Part shown: positions 60,625 to 64,000 of the stretch, one piece after another
How positions within the stretch are numbered: position 1 is the first letter of the stretch
Layout: each line of letters starts with the position of its first letter
Source of the DNA: an uncultured Bacteroidales bacterium
GTDB lineage: Bacteria > Bacteroidota > Bacteroidia > Bacteroidales > Muribaculaceae
Assembly (NCBI GenBank): GCA_900544535.1
Contig: UQVH01000006.1
Coordinates: 62,001-126,000, forward strand
Direction: 5' to 3'
Length of the DNA stretch: 64,000 nucleotides
Program-made: the position numbers and the translations under genes
Notes under the pieces: model-generated
What the model saw: only the letters and a program-made list of their open reading frames with translations
The model's database searches: none
What the model was told of the DNA's origin: nothing

Positions 60625-61008
60625 TCAATTCATCCTGGATTTATCGGCGGGATGCGGCGAAGGATAAAAGAGAAGTCCGATTATCAATATCACTGTCGCC
60701 GCATTGCTGACAGACTCTTTGACGACAGAATCGGAGAAACCGGCGCAGATGAATCCGGCAAGCCACAACAGCCACAACAGACTATTCAGAAGCTGATTTT
60801 GGCTTATATCGTTAAACATGGCCGACAGTTTCCGATGAGCCATAAAGCACAATATTGCCGATATGACAAACAATATGGCCAGTACGACCATGGTTATCTG
60901 AATCGCCAGCGATCCTGGCCATGAGGCCATAGCGATAACTAAAACCCAACCCAACGCAAAAGAGATCTTGTTGAGCGTAATCGGTGATGACAGGTAGGAG
61001 GTAATCAT
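60625..61008 (-). CDS. Small hypothetical membrane protein
   Basis: This 127-residue protein has about four hydrophobic segments (near 15-30, 34-54, 73-91 and 101-116) and a polar tail. No motif recognised. It has a full promoter of its own and a terminator, which supports it as a real gene over the overlapping plus-strand frame. It is divergent from the TPR regulator gene. Confidence 0.72.
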   Translation of the reverse strand: MITSYLSSPITLNKISFALGWVLVIAMASWPGSLAIQITMVVLAILFVISAILCFMAHRKLSAMFNDISQNQLLNSLLWLLWLAGFICAGFSDSVVKESVSNAATVILIIGLLFYPSPHPADKSRMN

Positions 61009-61053
61009 AATTATTATTGATCTGATTATTTTTCAATCTTTAATTTCTGCTGA

Positions 61054-61084
61054 CAAAATTATAATAGTTTTTTGTGTCCCGCAA
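61054..61084 (-). promoter_or_regulatory. Promoter of the small membrane-protein gene
   Basis: On the minus strand TTG (61084-61082), 20 nt, then TAATTTTG (61061-61054). Leader about 39 nt. Confidence 0.65.
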
Positions 61085-61340
61085 TAGTTCTAAAAGATTG
61101 CTCAAACACTCATATTGCACTAATAAACAAATATTTACACCCCTGAACAAAGTATATTTTTTGTTCAGGACATTCAGATAGATTCTATTGCCATCTTATC
61201 CCGCAATAACATCGTCTGAACAATTTAACTTTTTAGACATATTGGAGTTAAAATATGTTTATACCATCTGTGTTTTCAAAATTTGTAATGAAAAGAAGCA
61301 ACGAATAGAAAAATACACTCGTCCCTTTTTCTCAAAAATA

Positions 61341-61372
61341 TTTGGATGCCGGAATATTATATCATACCTTTG
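61341..61372 (+). promoter_or_regulatory. Promoter of the TPR regulator gene
   Basis: TTTG (61341-61344), 20 nt, then TACCTTTG (61365-61372). Predicted start near 61379, which rules out the upstream part of the longer reading frame and supports the ATG at 61428. Confidence 0.7.
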
Positions 61373-61427
61373 TAAAATCACAGTGCCGCAATCGAGCCTC
61401 GCATTCTGCAATCCAAATTCCTCTTCG

Positions 61428-63098
61428 ATGAAAAAATTAAAATTTATCATCATAGTATTTATAATTTTGTCAGTCGTATTCCTGAAATTTAATCATGCGG
61501 ACAATGAGATTTCTAAGAATATCACAACTGCCGTACAAATTATAGATAAAAAGCCTGAGACAGCATTGAAGATTCTTCATTCGATTAATCCGGCCGAAAT
61601 AAAGTCCGAATATCAGTTGGCGCAATATGCACTATACCTGACGCAGGCAAAACACAAGAATTGCATCGACGAAACCTCCGATTCATTGATAAACCTTGCG
61701 GTTAATTTTTACGACACTAATCCGACACTCAATCACTACGACAGAATGTTGGCTCATTATTATGCGGGAATTATATGTACGAATGCGCGTAAATATTCCG
61801 ATGCAATTACAAATCTTATCGAGGCTGAACATATCGCTGAATCACAGAACCAGCAGTTATGGCTTGGGCATATCCAAGCAAAAATAGCAAAGATTTATGG
61901 TCAGGTTTTCGCATTCTCAGAAGCCGTAAAGTATGATAGTCTCGCATATGAGACTTTCAGAAGCAATAATGATTCACTAAATCTCCGGTATCAGTATTTA
62001 CAATTGGCAAATTCGCTCAACAATGCCAGACGTAATGCCGAATCGCTGGCAATTTCAAATGAAATTTTATCTGACGCAATTCATCGTAATGACACAGTCT
62101 ATATTGGCCAAGCATATGGCCTTATCGCGCATAGCCATCACAGATTAAAAAATTATACCGCAGCAGCCGATTACTACAACCGATATATCGAATTATTTCC
62201 AGACAAAACGACTCCGAAACAATACTGGCTCTATATAGATGTGTTATGGCAATCTGGTAAACATGACGATGCACTTGATTTAATCGGCTTTGTCAAAAGA
62301 AAATATATGGATAAAGCTGAAATTCCGTTTGACATCCTATATGAGGTCGGAAAAACAGATGAAGCTTATTACCAATTGAAAAAAGTTTTTACAGAAACTG
62401 ATTCGATTCTTGATGAAATCATACGCCAAGACGTCCACAGCACGGTCGACGAATATCATCGAAATGAAATCAAGATTATGGAACTGTCGCATCAGAATGA
62501 TGTAATAAGGCTAACAGCATTGATAATACTCATCATAGCAGGAGGAATGATCATTTCCCTTTTCATAAGTCAAAACCAAAAAGAGCAGAAACGAAAAAAT
62601 GAACAGATTATGTCTCTTGCCGATGAACTGGAATCAATCTTAAACGAGCGGAAATGTAATCCAACCGCATCATCTCCATTGCCGGCAGAAGATGGTCCGC
62701 GCTTCTCAATCTCACGCAAACATCTTGATTCTATCCGCTTGCTCTGTGAAACTTACTATGAGTCAAACCAAAAAGAATCAATAAAAAGCAAAACTGCCCA
62801 CAATGTCGAAGAAGAGATTAAAGATTTCGTAAACAATCCGGATTTTCATGCTTTCTTGGAATATCTCGCCAATAGCGAAAACCAGGATGTTATGAGTCGT
62901 TTCCGTAAACAAATGCCGGGTCTCTCAGATAAGGAATATTATATTTTCATATGCTCTGCGCTGAAACTTCCGGTACCGGTTATATTAATGTTCTTTGATT
63001 TAAACCGTAACACACTCTATACTACTCGCCGACGCATGAGGCAGAAAATATCAGATGCAAACCCAATTGATGCACGAGAATTTCTGAACCATCTTTAA
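61428..63098 (+). CDS. Membrane-anchored TPR protein with C-terminal HTH-like domain (putative transmembrane regulator)
   Basis: The ATG at 61428 (556 residues) is chosen from the promoter position and the N-terminal hydrophobic segment (~5-21). Residues ~35-340 are helical repeats of TPR type (for example AHYYAGIICTNARKYSDAI and AYGLIAHSHHRLKNYTAAADYYNRYIELFP). A second transmembrane helix (~361-381) is followed by a lysine/glutamate coiled coil. The C-terminus (LSDKEYYIFICSALKLPVP, then NTLYTTRRRMRQKI) resembles the HTH of Bacteroidota TPR-HTH regulators. This suggests a one-component sensor: periplasmic TPR, membrane helix, cytoplasmic DNA-binding end. Base composition is more AT-rich than the window average. 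Targets are unknown; the divergent membrane protein is the nearest candidate. Confidence 0.78.
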   Translation: MKKLKFIIIVFIILSVVFLKFNHADNEISKNITTAVQIIDKKPETALKILHSINPAEIKSEYQLAQYALYLTQAKHKNCIDETSDSLINLAVNFYDTNPTLNHYDRMLAHYYAGIICTNARKYSDAITNLIEAEHIAESQNQQLWLGHIQAKIAKIYGQVFAFSEAVKYDSLAYETFRSNNDSLNLRYQYLQLANSLNNARRNAESLAISNEILSDAIHRNDTVYIGQAYGLIAHSHHRLKNYTAAADYYNRYIELFPDKTTPKQYWLYIDVLWQSGKHDDALDLIGFVKRKYMDKAEIPFDILYEVGKTDEAYYQLKKVFTETDSILDEIIRQDVHSTVDEYHRNEIKIMELSHQNDVIRLTALIILIIAGGMIISLFISQNQKEQKRKNEQIMSLADELESILNERKCNPTASSPLPAEDGPRFSISRKHLDSIRLLCETYYESNQKESIKSKTAHNVEEEIKDFVNNPDFHAFLEYLANSENQDVMSRFRKQMPGLSDKEYYIFICSALKLPVPVILMFFDLNRNTLYTTRRRMRQKISDANPIDAREFLNHL

Positions 63099-63122
63099 GC
63101 CTGATTTCAGCTTAGATAAATT

Positions 63123-63146
63123 CTCCACCAAACCGGTGGAGTTTTC
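63123..63146 (+). terminator. Terminator of the TPR regulator gene
   Basis: CTCCACC (63123-63129) and GGTGGAG (63135-63141) form a 7-bp stem with a 5-nt loop followed by TTTT. Confidence 0.75.
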
Positions 63147-63270
63147 CATCCTGCGCCCTGAAACGCAGTTTTTCTATGCTGATTGACAACCGTCTTAGCT
63201 GTGCAGAGCGGTAACTACGCTTAATTTCATAGGAATTACACAAATTCCACCATTCTCTGCCGATAAAAAA

Positions 63271-63442
63271 GCAAAGGGAACCTGTCACTGTTATACACGA
63301 CCGAAATCGACGGAGATCTCACGATCTCTGACGACCGATATGTGCGAGTATCAATTAATTCAGGTTTACAATGTTAAGTGTTAAATTGGAATAATTGAAA
63401 TAACATGCTAAATAAGGATGCGTAATGGCAGGTTCCCTCTGC
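63271..63442. repeat. 14-bp inverted repeat enclosing ~144 nt
   Basis: GCAAAGGGAACCTG (63271-63284) and CAGGTTCCCTCTGC (63429-63442) are reverse complements at 13 of 14 positions. The enclosed DNA includes a GAGATC-TCAC-GATCTC hairpin. No coding frame inside. Could be a structured RNA or a small mobile or relic element. Confidence 0.5.
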
Positions 63443-63521
63443 GAAAACATCAAAATTCTCATACTTGTATTTTCAGAGTGTGTCTCATGACTCTCTTGTC
63501 ATGAAACACCTCTTATGCTTT

Positions 63522-64000
63522 TCATACTTTTTCGAGCGCCTGTCCGAGATCTGCGATTATGTCGTCGATGTGCTCGGTGCCGATGCTCAGACGGACTGTG
63601 GCCGGCGTGATGTGCTGCCGTTCGAGTTCCTCAGGCGAGAGCTGCGAGTGGGTTGTCGTGGCCGGATGTATGACAAGGCTCTTAACGTCGGCCACATTGG
63701 CCAACAAAGAGAAGATCTGAAGAGCGTCGATAAACCGCCATGCCTCTTCGCGTCCGCCTTTCACCTCGAATGTGAAGATACTGCCCGCTCCGTTGGGATA
63801 GAGGCGCTTATAAAGTTCGTGATCCGGATGCTCCGGAAGCGACGGATGGTTGACTTTAGCCACTTTTGGGTGACGCGACAGATATTCCACCACTTTCAGC
63901 GCATTCTCCACATGGCGTTCGAGACGCAGCGACAGAGTCTCCACGCCCTGCAACAGAATGAAAGCGTTGAAGGGCGAGATCGCCGCGCCGGTGTCGCGCA
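63522..64000 (-). CDS. O-acetylhomoserine sulfhydrylase/aminocarboxypropyltransferase (MetY-like), C-terminal part
   Basis: The frame runs off the window edge at 64000, so only the last ~159 codons are present. The fragment shows the C-terminal domain of the Cys/Met metabolism PLP enzymes: GAAISPFNAFILLQGVETL, then LRLERHVENALKVVEYL, a FEVKGGREEAWRFID segment, and the conserved TTTHSQLSPEEL/VRLSIGTEH end. The GAAISPFNA form fits MetY (O-acetylhomoserine plus sulfide to homocysteine) better than MetB/MetC. The PLP lysine lies outside the window. With metK it represents methionine metabolism, but the two are 37 kb apart. Confidence 0.85.
   Translation of the reverse strand, partial: RDTGAAISPFNAFILLQGVETLSLRLERHVENALKVVEYLSRHPKVAKVNHPSLPEHPDHELYKRLYPNGAGSIFTFEVKGGREEAWRFIDALQIFSLLANVADVKSLVIHPATTTHSQLSPEELERQHITPATVRLSIGTEHIDDIIADLGQALEKV

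Larger units (their letters stand above)
61009..61427. other. Divergent AT-rich intergenic region
   Basis: This 419-bp region holds two back-to-back promoters (61054-61084 minus, 61341-61372 plus). The roughly 250 bp between them show no gene and no clear operator palindrome. Confidence 0.55.
63099..63521. other. Intergenic region between the TPR regulator and metY genes
   Basis: This 423-bp gap holds a terminator (63123-63146), the long inverted repeat (63271-63442) and a CATGAC/GTCATG hairpin at 63486-63503 close to the end of the metY-like gene. No supported gene. Confidence 0.55.

Overview
The window reads as chromosomal DNA of a gut-type Bacteroidales bacterium, most likely a Muribaculaceae-like species; the family assignment is inference. 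The evidence is the repeated Bacteroidota promoter form (TTTG or TTG, 19-21 nt, then TAnnTTTG) in front of many genes, the ExbB-ExbD-ExbD-TonB order, a complete Na+-NQR operon, a NigD-like lipoprotein, an ECF sigma factor followed by an anti-sigma protein fused to an outer-membrane barrel, and several secreted glycoside hydrolases. Coding density is high. I recognised no rRNA, tRNA, insertion sequence, prophage or CRISPR array.

Layout. 1-7.4 kb is a carbohydrate block: the end of a GH65 enzyme, a membrane protein with its own winged-helix regulator and two copies of a putative operator, a secreted GH31 enzyme, and a GH43 enzyme translationally coupled to a SASA-type esterase. 7.6-14.6 kb has a lipoprotein and the nqrABCDEF operon on the minus strand. 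14.9-21.6 kb has exbB-exbD-exbD-tonB, clpB and a small lipoprotein. 21.9-25.3 kb has a polysaccharide-export pair (Wza-like and Wzc-like). 25.3-31.1 kb has metK behind a long leader that begins with a SAM-II-like aptamer, then upp, a hypothetical exported protein, a YhcC-type radical SAM protein, aroC and a YbaK-type deacylase on the minus strand. 31.4-38 kb has pnp, ispD-recG and gluQ.

38.1-40.8 kb is the most striking locus. It runs NigD-like lipoprotein, ECF sigma factor, and a protein that places an anti-sigma-like domain in the cytoplasm, crosses the inner membrane once, and ends in an outer-membrane beta-barrel. This is the architecture of the dual membrane-spanning anti-sigma (Dma) family. 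41.2-44.7 kb has sufC-sufD-sufS without sufB. 44.7-46.7 kb has a radical SAM plus GT2 pair. 46.9-61 kb is mostly housekeeping: bcp, eno, carAB, rel/spoT, a mannose-1-phosphate guanylyltransferase, a LolC/E-type permease, rbfA, serS, yqeY and a small membrane protein. 61.4-63.1 kb holds a membrane-anchored TPR protein with a C-terminal HTH-like segment. The window ends inside a metY-like gene.

How the genes work together. The envelope-energy modules (NQR and ExbB/ExbD/TonB) diverge from one 357-bp intergenic region. metK and the terminal metY belong to methionine/SAM metabolism, and the aptamer-like leader would tie metK to the SAM level. The main leads are the two-membrane sigma/anti-sigma module, the metK leader with a small ORF whose start codon lies inside the aptamer, and the duplicated palindromic operator at 573-674.
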